A DNA stretch of 32,246 nt, from contig BNGT01000007.1 of assembly GCA_016860565.1 (NCBI GenBank), positions 1 through 32,246 on the forward strand. The letters are read 5' to 3'. This document shows, piece after piece, positions 1 to 8,328 of the stretch; the stretch's first letter is position 1; each line of letters begins with the position of its first letter. A program made the translations under genes and the position numbers. The notes under the pieces are model-generated. The model had not been told where the DNA came from and searched no databases. It saw only the letters and a program-made list of their open reading frames with translations. This DNA is from Candidatus Mesenet longicola. Its GTDB lineage: Bacteria; Pseudomonadota; Alphaproteobacteria; Rickettsiales; Anaplasmataceae.

Positions 1-324
1 AATTCTCCTTTAAACAACAGCGTATTAACAGAACTTTCTAGAAATAAAGATTTTAAAATAAATAGCGTTATAGAAGAGAAAAAGTTTGCTGAGAATAACT
101 CTAAAGACGATACTGACAAGATATTTAAAGAGCTTATCAAGAGTAAATTTGAAAATAAGGAAGAGAAAACCTTCAATAAAACTCAACATATTACTAATAA
201 TTATAATATCAGTATTAAAGCAGAGCCTAATCAAGATACTCGTAGTCTTGCCGATGAAGTGATAAGAAGAATAAGAGAACAAGCACGTGGCGCCCTTTTT
301 GATATAGTAGAAGAGGTTTATTAA
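1..324 (+). CDS. Phage tail tape-measure protein, C-terminal end (partial)
   Basis: An open frame enters at base 1 in frame 1 and runs for 107 codons to a TAA at 322-324, which shares one base with the ATG of the gpU gene. The fragment is polar and rich in Lys, Glu and Asn, and ends with an amphipathic stretch (SLADEVIRRIREQARG) typical of the C-terminus of P2-type tape-measure proteins. The order tape measure, gpU, gpX, gpD matches the P2 tail operon (T-U-X-D), which is the main reason for the call. The tape measure sets tail length and spans the tail tube. The start and hydrophobic core lie outside the window, so the identity rests on position and C-terminal character. Confidence 0.75.
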   Translation, partial: NSPLNNSVLTELSRNKDFKINSVIEEKKFAENNSKDDTDKIFKELIKSKFENKEEKTFNKTQHITNNYNISIKAEPNQDTRSLADEVIRRIREQARGALFDIVEEVY

Positions 325-689
325 TGCTGTCACTTGGACCATATAAATTCTCACCAATAAGCTTAAGATGCTATAAAGAGCAAAGATGGCATACAATCGA
401 GTGCATCGGTCAAGTATCATTACAAAATATTGGTCCAGGAGTAGAACATATTGATTTAGAGGGAATTATCTATCCGCAGCTACATTTTAATGATTTAGTT
501 GACATGAGAGAGTCACAGGTAAAGCAAATACCCCATATCTTAGCCCAAGCTTCAGGATTTATCTTTGGGCATTTTGTTATTACTCATATAGAAGAAAAGC
601 TAAGATTCTTTCTCCCTTCTGGTTTGCCAAGGAAGATTGAATTTAGCTTAAGTTTAAAACGCTATGTATTACCATACTCAAGAGAATGA
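324..689 (+). CDS. Phage tail protein, P2 gpU family
   Basis: This 121-aa protein starts with LGPYKFSPISL, followed by WHTIECIGQVSLQNIGPGVEHIDLEGIIYP and ends with a strand-rich segment. The W..ie..g...LQ..GPG.e.i.leG.iyP pattern is characteristic of the P2 gpU tail-terminator/completion family. gpU is thought to cap the tail tube at the end of assembly. It overlaps the tape-measure stop by one base and the gpX gene by 26 bases, so translation of the three is probably coupled. It is a little shorter than P2 gpU but shows no sign of damage. Confidence 0.88.
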   Translation: MLSLGPYKFSPISLRCYKEQRWHTIECIGQVSLQNIGPGVEHIDLEGIIYPQLHFNDLVDMRESQVKQIPHILAQASGFIFGHFVITHIEEKLRFFLPSGLPRKIEFSLSLKRYVLPYSRE

Positions 690-867
690 GGTTTTAGATT
701 ATATCTGTCATCAACATTATGGATTTACTTCTGGAGCTGTAGAAAAAGTATTAGAGGAAAATCTTGGACTTGCAGAATATGGTAGTTTTTTGCCTGCAGG
801 ACTTAAGATTAAGTTGCCTAAGCTTGAGAAAATATCACAAAAATCCATTGTAAGAATTTTAGATTAA
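664..867 (+). CDS. Phage tail protein X (P2 gpX family)
   Basis: A 67-aa protein of the gpX size class. It shows the family layout: an early D.IC..hYG motif (LDYICHQHYG, residues 11-20), then VLEENLGLAEYG and a proline-ended basic segment (LPAGLKIKLP). The family has a LysM-like fold and is an accessory tail component of P2-like phages. The ATG at 664 lies inside the gpU frame and gives the expected short N-terminus before the first conserved motif, so this start is preferred. The gene ends one base before the ATG of gpD. Confidence 0.88.
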   Translation: MYYHTQENEVLDYICHQHYGFTSGAVEKVLEENLGLAEYGSFLPAGLKIKLPKLEKISQKSIVRILD

Positions 868-868
868 A

Positions 869-1825
869 ATGACACCTGATTTTAATATAGTTACAGAAGA
901 AAGCTTTGTTATAGAGAGTTTGAAAAATAGGTTAATATCGCTGCGTATTACTGACGAACTTGGCACTACCAGTGATGAAGCTGAGATATGTTTTAATTAT
1001 GAAAATGGTGCTTTAGATTTTACAGGTAATTTAAAGGTGTTTCTTGGATATAAGGAGACAGGATTAATTCCCATGGGAGTTTATGTGGCAAATGAAGTGA
1101 TAATACAAAGTCTACCACAAATAGTGAAAATTAAAGCTCATGCGGCTAATTTAAAGAAGTCTTTAAAAGAACAGGTATCAAAACAATGGCATCAAATTAC
1201 TTTAGGCAACTTAGTAGAACAAATAGCACAAAAGCATGGTTATGGAGCTAAAGTTGCTGCAAAGTTTAAAGATATTTTAGTGCAGCATACTTATCAAACC
1301 AATGAGAGTGATATGAGTTTTTTAACTAAAGTAGCTAGAGAATATGGGGCAACAGTCAAGCCTATGGGTGGATATATAATCTTTGTCTCTAAAGAAGAAT
1401 CAAAGTCAGTATCAGGGAAAACTTTAGAAGCAATAGCTATCACCCCTCAAGATGTAATTAACTGGCAAGCATGTTTTACTGTACGCAATCGTTATAATTC
1501 TGTGATAGCAAAATGGTATAATTATGAAAAAGGAGAGACTATCTCAGAAACAACTGGAATTAGTAGTCCAAGTTATGTAATACAGGAAGTTTACCCAAGC
1601 TCAGAATTAGCATTAAGTGCAGCTCAAGCAAAATTAAAACAGCTAAAGCGTAGTACAGCAACTTTAGATATAACCATGCCAGGTAATCCTCAAGTTTTTA
1701 CTGAAGCTAGACTTAACCTTGCAGGGTTTGGCAAAGAAATAGATGGTAAGTGGGTAATAAATAAGGTAGAACATACTCTAAGTAGTAGAGGTTATCTTAC
1801 TACATTAGTGGCATCTAATAAATGA
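869..1825 (+). CDS. Phage late control / tail protein gpD (P2 gene D family)
   Basis: A 318-aa protein that fits the gpD (baseplate hub, VgrG N-terminal-like) family. An N-terminal beta-rich part contains LGYKETGLIPMGVYVANEV; a middle part carries the typical segment with IAQKHGYGAKVA and the sequence ESDMSFLTKVAREYGATVKP (residues about 146-167), corresponding to the family's conserved nesD..FL..la...g; the C-terminal part ends in WVINKVEHTLSSRGYLTTL. In P2 the gene is called late control D, but structurally it is the hub that carries the tail spike. It is the last gene of the compact tail operon, and the frame is intact. Confidence 0.9.
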   Translation: MTPDFNIVTEESFVIESLKNRLISLRITDELGTTSDEAEICFNYENGALDFTGNLKVFLGYKETGLIPMGVYVANEVIIQSLPQIVKIKAHAANLKKSLKEQVSKQWHQITLGNLVEQIAQKHGYGAKVAAKFKDILVQHTYQTNESDMSFLTKVAREYGATVKPMGGYIIFVSKEESKSVSGKTLEAIAITPQDVINWQACFTVRNRYNSVIAKWYNYEKGETISETTGISSPSYVIQEVYPSSELALSAAQAKLKQLKRSTATLDITMPGNPQVFTEARLNLAGFGKEIDGKWVINKVEHTLSSRGYLTTLVASNK

Positions 1826-1872
1826 AAGGGTTAAGAAAAATTAAATAAATTATCTATTTAATGTAAAAAAAA

Positions 1873-2424
1873 ATGTTGAACATGAACAAGCTGAATAAAA
1901 ACGTAAAAAACAGTTTAAACCTTGTATGGCTTATAGTAACAGTAATATGTGTTATTATTACTTATTATTGTATGAAAGCAAAAGCTACTGACAATTATAA
2001 GCAAATACTGCAAGTTGCTGCAGAAGATTGTAGCCTAGAAATTACAAAACTCTTAGTAAAGGATATATTAGACATGCACAATACTCCAAATGTTGGTTCA
2101 AAAGCATTGATATATTCTGCAAGAAAAAATTGCTTGGAAGTTATGAAGTTTTTGATAACAGAGGAAGTAAACGTTAATGTTATAGATGATAGTACATATC
2201 AAAGAACAGCCCTACACCATGCTACTTACGAAGGTCATTTAGAAATTGTCAGGTTCTTATTAGAAAAAGGAGCGAATCCTAATATCAAAGATGATGATGG
2301 AAAAACTCCAAGGACAGTAGCTGTATTAAGATCGCGACATAATAAAGATAAACCCTATGACGAGATTATAAGTCTGCTTTATAATGCAGAAAAGCAAATG
2401 CAATCTAGTGTTGTGAAACCGTAA
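1873..2424 (+). CDS. Membrane-anchored ankyrin-repeat protein
   Basis: A 183-aa protein with a short basic N-terminus, one hydrophobic segment (about residues 17-34, LVWLIVTVICVIITYYC) and then three to four ankyrin-type units; the best preserved is RTALHHATYEGHLEIVRFLLEKGANPNIKDDDGKTP. The hydrophobic segment would place the repeats on one side of a membrane, or act as an uncleaved signal-anchor; no signal-peptidase site is evident. No strong ribosome-binding site precedes the ATG at 1873, and the ATG three codons later is an alternative. Ankyrin genes are common beside WO tail genes and are suspected host-interaction factors. The partner is unknown. Confidence 0.75.
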   Translation: MLNMNKLNKNVKNSLNLVWLIVTVICVIITYYCMKAKATDNYKQILQVAAEDCSLEITKLLVKDILDMHNTPNVGSKALIYSARKNCLEVMKFLITEEVNVNVIDDSTYQRTALHHATYEGHLEIVRFLLEKGANPNIKDDDGKTPRTVAVLRSRHNKDKPYDEIISLLYNAEKQMQSSVVKP

Positions 2425-2645
2425 TTCATAAAATCTGATTGTAATTATAATCTACACTTTAAAAAGCTGATAACTTTCTAGAGTGTAAACAATGAGTAAT
2501 ATCAAACTTTACAATAGACCCTACTTTTTCCCATTTAGATAACTGCTATAAATCTTAATGACAGTCTACTTAAGCTGAAAGAACTTTAATCTTACCAATT
2601 AACCAAAAAACTTTAATTTAAACCATTTTAACGATAAGGAGAGGT

Positions 2646-2885
2646 ATGAAAAACCAAACTACAGGAAAGCTCTCTATGGGAGTTATAGTAACTCTAATAA
2701 TACAAACGGTAACAGCAGTGTGGTGGTTAGCTAGGCTTGATATGAAAGTCCATTCTCATGATCAACTTATAGAGCACAATAATCAGCTAGTAGAAACTGT
2801 TTATCGTCTTGAAGAAAGGGTAAAAAGTTTATCTGAAGAGCTAGACGAGTTCAAAATAAATGTCTCTAGTATGAATTGTAAATGA
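2646..2885 (+). CDS. Small membrane protein with coiled coil (holin/spanin-like size, function unknown)
   Basis: A 79-aa protein with one transmembrane segment (about residues 11-29, MGVIVTLIIQTVTAVWWLA) followed by a charged heptad-patterned helix (about 43-72). A strong ribosome-binding site, AAGGAGAGG, ends two bases before the ATG. It lies 24 bp upstream of the patatin gene. I do not recognise the family. The size, single membrane span and place next to a phospholipase in a phage late region would suit a lysis accessory protein, but that is inference only. Confidence 0.7.
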   Translation: MKNQTTGKLSMGVIVTLIIQTVTAVWWLARLDMKVHSHDQLIEHNNQLVETVYRLEERVKSLSEELDEFKINVSSMNCK

Positions 2886-2909
2886 ACTCATAAACTATTT
2901 TCTAAAATA

Positions 2910-3833
2910 ATGAAATATATCCTCTCAATTGATGGTGGTGGGATCAGAGGTATTATCCCTGCTACTGTTCTTGCAGAAATAGAAAAGAGAACAAGAAAGC
3001 CAATAGCTCAAATATTTGATTTAATTGCTGGTACTTCAACCGGTGGCATTGTTGTTGCTGGCTTATGCAAGAAAGATGAGCAAGGAAAACCTAAATACTC
3101 TGCTCAAGATTTAGTCGACCTTTATCAAAAGTATGGGTCTTATATCTTTAAATCCTTATTCTTAAGAAAAGCAATTGCTTGGTTTAATGGTGCTGAGTAC
3201 TCACATAAGAATCTTGAACATGTTCTAACTCGGTATTTTGGTGAGGACATTCTAAGCAATACTTTAAGTAATCTCCTGTTAACTAGCTACGATATAGACA
3301 ATCATTGTCCTTTCTTCTTTAAAAACTGGCGAGATGATAGAAATCTTATCAAATTAAAAGATGCTTTAAGAGCTACAACCGCAGCACCCACTTACTTTAC
3401 CCCTAAATATCTTAAAATTAATCAAATAAATAGAGTACTGATTGATGGGGGAATCTTTGTCAATAATCCTGCTGCTTGTGGCTATGCCAGTGGTAAGAGG
3501 TTATTTCCAAATGATGATATCACTATTCTATCCATTGGTACAGGTACATTAGAAAGAACTATAAAATATAGTAGCTCAAAAAGATTGGGTAAAATAACCT
3601 GGGTTAAACCTTTACTAGATGTTATGTTCGGCAGTAGCCTTGATGCTGTTGATTACCAACTTAATGAAGTGATGGGAGATAGATACATCAGGATACAGTC
3701 TCAATTAAAAATTGCATCAGCTGAGATAGACAATACTACTGCTAAAAATATTGAGGACTTAAAGCAAGAAGCCCAGATGATGATTAATGATAATCAAAGA
3801 ATAATAGAAGAATTTTGTCAGATGGTAGCATAA
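2910..3833 (+). CDS. Patatin-like phospholipase
   Basis: A 307-aa patatin-family lipid acyl hydrolase. The oxyanion-hole motif DGGGIRG is at residues 8-14, the nucleophile elbow GTSTGG at 41-46 (Ser43) and the catalytic Asp in DGG at 179-181, so the Ser-Asp dyad is complete. No signal peptide is visible. Enzymes of this family cleave acyl chains from phospholipids. Patatin genes accompany the tail modules of many WO prophages, where membrane disruption on exit from the bacterium or entry into host cells has been proposed. The gene follows the 79-aa membrane protein by 24 bp and is probably co-transcribed with it. Confidence 0.93.
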   Translation: MKYILSIDGGGIRGIIPATVLAEIEKRTRKPIAQIFDLIAGTSTGGIVVAGLCKKDEQGKPKYSAQDLVDLYQKYGSYIFKSLFLRKAIAWFNGAEYSHKNLEHVLTRYFGEDILSNTLSNLLLTSYDIDNHCPFFFKNWRDDRNLIKLKDALRATTAAPTYFTPKYLKINQINRVLIDGGIFVNNPAACGYASGKRLFPNDDITILSIGTGTLERTIKYSSSKRLGKITWVKPLLDVMFGSSLDAVDYQLNEVMGDRYIRIQSQLKIASAEIDNTTAKNIEDLKQEAQMMINDNQRIIEEFCQMVA

Positions 3834-3886
3834 ATGTTATAGATTTTTACTAAATCCAGCACTAGAAGTTTTTTAAATGTTTACCG

Positions 3887-3911
3887 AATACTTTCTCGTA
3901 TAAAGAGTATT
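3887..3911 (+). terminator. Possible hairpin terminator after the patatin gene
   Basis: An imperfect inverted repeat (AATACT...AGTATT) lies about 50 bases past the patatin stop. The stem is AT-rich and is not followed by a long T run, so this is only a weak candidate for the end of the tail/patatin transcript. Confidence 0.3.
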
Positions 3912-4008
3912 ATTCTTAGATATTTCTCTTGCTAAGAGCAATTATATTAATACTATCCTAACCCTGAAGAGCACATGCTCTAGTATATAACGCTCTATAG
4001 AGGTTAGT

Positions 4009-4806
4009 ATGGGGATTGATAAGGATTTAAATGCTATCGCAAGAAAGGTTAATAAAGGTAAATATATTAATCTATTATTATACCCTCTGGTTAATAGTAT
4101 ACTTGGTTTAAAACTGTTACATCTGGCTGCTAAACATAACTGGAAAAGTGTGTTAGAATTTTTAGTAAAAAAAGGCATTAAGGTTAATGTTAGAGATAGA
4201 AACGGCAACACTGCTTTACATTTTGCGAGTAAAAATGGCCATGAAGAAATCTTAAATATTCTTTTGCTTAATGGTGCTAAAGCCAATGTTAAAAATATTT
4301 ATAATATAACTCCGCTACACTATTCTATTAAACCTGGCTATGAAGAAATTGTAGAAGCCCTGATAAAAAATGGTGCAGATGTAAATTATGAGGACTGTTG
4401 GGGAAATACTCTTATACATTTAGCAGCAAAAGAGTGTCATAATGAAATTCTGAAGATGCTCATAAAAAGTGGTGGATATGTTGATGCGATAGATAAAGAT
4501 TTAAATACACCTTTGCACATTGCAGTTTTAAATAATTGTGAAAATGTTGTAGAGATTCTATTACAAAATAGTGCTAACGTTAATGCTCAAGGAGAATACG
4601 ATTGTACACCTCTGCATCTTGCCGTCATTAAAGGTAATAAAAGAATCGTTGAGATATTACTAAAGAAGCAAGCAAATATTTATTTAGAGGTTAATTATAA
4701 TGATATTACTATGACAGCTTTGGATATCGCTCAGGCCAATAAAAATAAAGAAATTGAACAATTACTTTTGAGTTTTATTATAGAAACAGATTACATATCT
4801 GAGTAA
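4009..4806 (+). CDS. Ankyrin-repeat protein
   Basis: A 265-aa protein made almost entirely of ankyrin repeats, about six or seven units from residue 33 on. Clear examples are NTALHFASKNGHEEILNILLLNGAKANV, TPLHYSIKPGYEEIVEALIKNGADVN and TPLHLAVIKGNKRIVEILLKKQANI. No signal peptide or membrane segment is seen. GAGG five bases before the ATG at 4009 serves as a ribosome-binding site. The gene ends three bases before the convergent mutL stop. It is a candidate host-interaction protein of the WO accessory region; the binding partner is unknown. Confidence 0.88.
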   Translation: MGIDKDLNAIARKVNKGKYINLLLYPLVNSILGLKLLHLAAKHNWKSVLEFLVKKGIKVNVRDRNGNTALHFASKNGHEEILNILLLNGAKANVKNIYNITPLHYSIKPGYEEIVEALIKNGADVNYEDCWGNTLIHLAAKECHNEILKMLIKSGGYVDAIDKDLNTPLHIAVLNNCENVVEILLQNSANVNAQGEYDCTPLHLAVIKGNKRIVEILLKKQANIYLEVNYNDITMTALDIAQANKNKEIEQLLLSFIIETDYISE

Positions 4807-4809
4807 AAA

Positions 4810-6669
4810 TTATCTCCGCTCAAAAAGCTTCTCAATGTCAGAAAGTTTCATTTCTATATAAGTAGGTCTACCGTGGTTACATTGACCAGAAAATGAGGTC
4901 TCTTCCATTTGCCGAAGCATAGCGTTCATTTCTTCAAGTTTCATTGCTCTCCCCGCTCTGATTGATCCATGACAGGAAATGGTTGCACAAATTTTTCTCA
5001 TTTTATCTTCTATCGGTAAAGCGTCCTCCATCACTATCAAATTATCAGCCAAATCCAATATCATCTCTTTAACATTAATTGCACCAAAAATTGCTGGGGT
5101 TTCTTTGACTGTCACTAGTGTATCTGAGGCAATCTCAAGATTAAAACCCATTTCACCAATCTTATCTTTATATTTTGCTATCAGTTCAATTCCAGCCTGA
5201 TTGTTTATCACCACAGTTTCAGGAATAAGTAATTTTTGTCTTTTGACTCCTGACTTTTTTATTACCCCTTTTAAATATTCATAAACAAGCCTCTCATGAG
5301 CTGCATGTTGATCGACAATAATTAGCTTATCCTTTGACTGCGCAATTATGTAAGTATTATAAACTTGACAACGTGCAAGTCCTAAAGGATATTCCTCTAC
5401 TATATTTATCTGCTCTTTAGTTAAAATATCTGTTTGCTCAAAAGGTTTAAGTTCCTTCTGTAAGCTTATATTTAAAGGTTTATTTGTTGAGAAACTATCC
5501 CTTTTTGTTTCTAAATCAGGAGATAGGAATTTATTCATTAATGAACTTTCTAAAGGAGATGGTCTTTTGGGATAGAATTCTTGATTCCTCCGACTATCTT
5601 TACTTACCTCACTGTGTTCACTAATCTTATCATCAGCAATAAATCTCTCAAATGGGCTAAGAGTAACGTCTTTCTTATCACTTAATCTTGTTGATAAGGC
5701 TTTAATTAATCCTCTGGTAATTACCTCATATATAAGCTTTTTATCTCTAAACCTTACCTCTAGCTTATTGGGATGAACATTAACATCTACCTGATCATAA
5801 GGTACTTCTAAATGCAGTACGACAATTGGATATCTGCCACTGGGAATAAAGTCATTGTATGCATATCTTATTGCCCCTATGAGCATATTGTCTTTAATTG
5901 GTCTATTGTTAACGAAAGTATAGATCATGGTAGAGTTACCACGATTTACTGTTGGTTTGCAGATGTAGCCTGTCACGCAAGTACCTTTCTCTTCTTCCCT
6001 CACTTTAAGAGAATTCTCAGTAAATTCCTTCTCAATCTCACATAACCTCAGCAGTAGTGATTCTTGCTTATTATACTTTAAGAGTCTTTTGTTACTGACG
6101 CTAAGAGTAAAACCAATGCTAGGGTTTATCATGGCCAAGTTGTTTATAATGTCAACAATTGCTTGGGTTTCAGCCCTTTCAGTCTTTAGAAATTTAAGCC
6201 TATTAGGGGTGGCAAAAAACAAATCCCTCACCTCAATTTCTGTACCACCTAAAGCGGAAGCAGGAGTAAGATCCATCACCTTTTCCCCACCTTCATAAGC
6301 TATACTCCAGGCAGAATCCATGCCTTTTGCTCGCGATGATAGTTTTATTCTACTAACCGCAGCAATTGAAGGTAGTGCTTCTCCTCTAAATCCCAGGTGT
6401 TTAATTTCTATCAAATCATCATCATTTTTAAGTTTAGAAGTTGCATGACGCTTAAATGCTAGTTCAATATCTTCCTTCTCTATGCCATTACCATCATCTA
6501 AAACAGTAATGAGATTACGCCCACTACTTTCTATCTTGATCTCTATTTCAGTGCTACCGGCATCTATAGCGTTTTCTACTAACTCCTTTACCACACTAGC
6601 TGGACGTTCTACAACCTCACCAGCTGCTATACGATTAATTGTTTTTGCATCTAATAGAATTATCGCCAT
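4810..6669 (-). CDS. mutL: DNA mismatch repair protein MutL
   Basis: A 619-aa MutL. The N-terminal GHKL ATPase has its key motifs: [10 protein letters not shown] (residues 29-38, with the catalytic Glu and Mg-binding Asn), LDDGNGI (57-63) and GFRGEAL (93-99). The C-terminal domain has the endonuclease metal motif [12 protein letters not shown] (DQHA-x2-E-x4-E, residues 453-464) and CNHGRP near residue 597, so it belongs to the nicking class of MutL and not the E. coli type that lacks the nuclease. It works with MutS to direct strand removal at mismatches. Its start overlaps the end of the phospholipase D family gene by 10 bases, so the two are probably one transcript. Whether this is the only mutL in the genome or a prophage-linked second copy cannot be told from the window. 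Confidence 0.97.
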   Translation of the reverse strand: MAIILLDAKTINRIAAGEVVERPASVVKELVENAIDAGSTEIEIKIESSGRNLITVLDDGNGIEKEDIELAFKRHATSKLKNDDDLIEIKHLGFRGEALPSIAAVSRIKLSSRAKGMDSAWSIAYEGGEKVMDLTPASALGGTEIEVRDLFFATPNRLKFLKTERAETQAIVDIINNLAMINPSIGFTLSVSNKRLLKYNKQESLLLRLCEIEKEFTENSLKVREEEKGTCVTGYICKPTVNRGNSTMIYTFVNNRPIKDNMLIGAIRYAYNDFIPSGRYPIVVLHLEVPYDQVDVNVHPNKLEVRFRDKKLIYEVITRGLIKALSTRLSDKKDVTLSPFERFIADDKISEHSEVSKDSRRNQEFYPKRPSPLESSLMNKFLSPDLETKRDSFSTNKPLNISLQKELKPFEQTDILTKEQINIVEEYPLGLARCQVYNTYIIAQSKDKLIIVDQHAAHERLVYEYLKGVIKKSGVKRQKLLIPETVVINNQAGIELIAKYKDKIGEMGFNLEIASDTLVTVKETPAIFGAINVKEMILDLADNLIVMEDALPIEDKMRKICATISCHGSIRAGRAMKLEEMNAMLRQMEETSFSGQCNHGRPTYIEMKLSDIEKLFERR

Positions 6670-7196
6670 AACACTTTAACATCTATTGATGCAGGCTTAG
6701 ATTGTTCTTTCCTTTTATACCAATTTTCTGTATATTTTTTAACTACTTCTTCATCATCAATTGTAAGCAAGTTTTCAGCATTCCTATCTTGTGCTGCAGC
6801 TGTAAAGTTAAATGAGCCTGTAATAACCTTATGATTATCTATTACCATCACCTTGTTGTGCGCAATAGCAGGTTTATTATCAATCCACACCGATATTTCG
6901 TTACTTAATAACTCTTTGACAACGGGAATACTGTACTTATGTTTTACCTGATTTTTATCGAGAATAACTTGCACGTCAATGCCACGCTTTTTAGCTGCTA
7001 TAACCCCATTCACAATAGGTTTTGAGGTGAATTCATACGCTTGTAGTAGTATAGACTTCTCAGCTTTATCTAACATGCTAACAATTTCTTGGGTACAATT
7101 TTCACCAGGAACAAAGCAAACCTCTACACTAGGACAAGTAGATGCATAACTACGCAATGAGACCAGGACAGACAGAATAAATACAAGATACTTCAT
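6660..7196 (-). CDS. Phospholipase D family protein, single HKD motif, exported
   Basis: A 178-aa protein with an N-terminal signal peptide ([19 protein letters not shown]) and one HKD motif, HNKVMVID (His113, Lys115, Asp120), followed by GSFNFT. One HKD per chain and the short length match the Nuc/endonuclease-like branch of the PLD superfamily, whose members work as dimers on DNA or phospholipid. Two Cys residues shortly after the signal (21 and 27), and another at 34, could support oxidative folding outside the cytoplasm. It is the upstream gene of a pair with mutL. The substrate cannot be deduced: a periplasmic nuclease and a secreted lipase are both possible. Confidence 0.9.
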   Translation of the reverse strand: MKYLVFILSVLVSLRSYASTCPSVEVCFVPGENCTQEIVSMLDKAEKSILLQAYEFTSKPIVNGVIAAKKRGIDVQVILDKNQVKHKYSIPVVKELLSNEISVWIDNKPAIAHNKVMVIDNHKVITGSFNFTAAAQDRNAENLLTIDDEEVVKKYTENWYKRKEQSKPASIDVKVLWR

Positions 7197-7305
7197 ATCA
7201 TGTTTATTTTTTAATTATAATATGATACCATAAAAGACTAAAAGTCCTATTTTATTTTTACTTTAAATAGTGTATCATTATTAATATTTCATCTATATCC
7301 TGAGT

Positions 7306-8169
7306 ATGGCTCTTTCCAAGTTTTTAGATCCTAAAAATGATTGTGCATTCAAGCGTATCTTTGGTTCTGTGGGTAATAAGGATATTCTTATTCATTTCTT
7401 AAATGATATACTAGATTTGCGTGATATCAATAAAATTACAGATGTTTCATTCTTAAGTCCTATTCAAGATCCTACTATTGCCTCTCAAAAACAAAGCATT
7501 GTTGACGTTCTCTGCGTTGATTCTACAGGAGTACACACAATTGTTGAGATGCAAGTAGCTAAAACTACTGGTTTTGAAAAGCGTGCCCAATATTATGCTG
7601 CTAAAGCCTATTCTAATCAAGCCAATGTAGGGGATCAGTATCACGATCTCAAAGGCGTTGTTTTTATTGCTATCACTAATTTTATCTTATTTCCCAATAA
7701 GCTTGCTTATAAATCCGATCACATTACTTTCGATAAAATTACCTTTGAACATGATCTTAAAGACTTTAGCTTCACCTTCATAGAATTACCTAAATTTCAT
7801 AAAACAAAAGAAGATCAGTTGGAAAATATCGTTGAAAAATGGATATACTTTTTTAAATATGCCAATGAAACTAATGAGGAAGATTTGCAAAAAATAATAG
7901 GTAATGATGTCATTATTGGTAGGGCTTATAATGAGTTAAACCAATTCAATTGGACTGAAGAAGAGCGTCTTGCTTATGATCAAGCTAAGAAACGTACTGA
8001 TGATTACCTTTCTTCTCTCTCTCAAAAGCTTTATGAAGGCATCCAAATCGGTTCTCTCCAAGGGAAAATTGAAGTGGCAAAAACAATGCTGGCTAATAAT
8101 GTTGATGTGGGTACTATTGTCAAGTTTACTGGCTTATCTTTAGATGAGATCAAAAAATTACAAGAATGA
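7306..8169 (+). CDS. Rpn-family recombination-promoting nuclease (PD-(D/E)XK, transposase_31-like)
   Basis: A 287-aa protein with the typical start LSKFLDPKNDCAFKRIFG, an active-site region VDVLCVDSTGVHTIVEMQ (Asp67, Glu81, Gln83: D...E-x-Q) and the following KRAQYYAAKAYSNQ helix. A C-terminal helical part contains GIQIGSLQGKIEVAKTMLANN and a final helix typical of the family. Rpn proteins are DNA nucleases linked to RecA-independent recombination and are very frequent in Wolbachia and other Rickettsiales. The frame is full length. It stands alone, divergent from the PLD/mutL pair and convergent with the giant toxin gene. Confidence 0.92.
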   Translation: MALSKFLDPKNDCAFKRIFGSVGNKDILIHFLNDILDLRDINKITDVSFLSPIQDPTIASQKQSIVDVLCVDSTGVHTIVEMQVAKTTGFEKRAQYYAAKAYSNQANVGDQYHDLKGVVFIAITNFILFPNKLAYKSDHITFDKITFEHDLKDFSFTFIELPKFHKTKEDQLENIVEKWIYFFKYANETNEEDLQKIIGNDVIIGRAYNELNQFNWTEEERLAYDQAKKRTDDYLSSLSQKLYEGIQIGSLQGKIEVAKTMLANNVDVGTIVKFTGLSLDEIKKLQE

Positions 8170-8261
8170 TAGTTGCTTTATAGGTGTATGTTACCTAAGT
8201 AGGTCTGAGATTAATTTTCATAAATCAGTTGGCTCTACCTTTAGTAATCATACATCTTCTT

Positions 8262-8294
8262 TTATTAAATTAAACCCATAACCTAATTTAATAA
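8262..8294. terminator. Perfect AT-rich hairpin between convergent genes
   Basis: TTATTAAATTA (8262-8272) and its exact complement TAATTTAATAA (8284-8294) flank an 11-base loop, giving an 11-bp stem between the convergent rpn and giant toxin genes. It could end transcription in both directions, but the stem has no G-C pair and would be weak. Confidence 0.4.
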
Positions 8295-8328
8295 CTTTGA
8301 TAAGCTATTTTATCATTAACAACATAGA

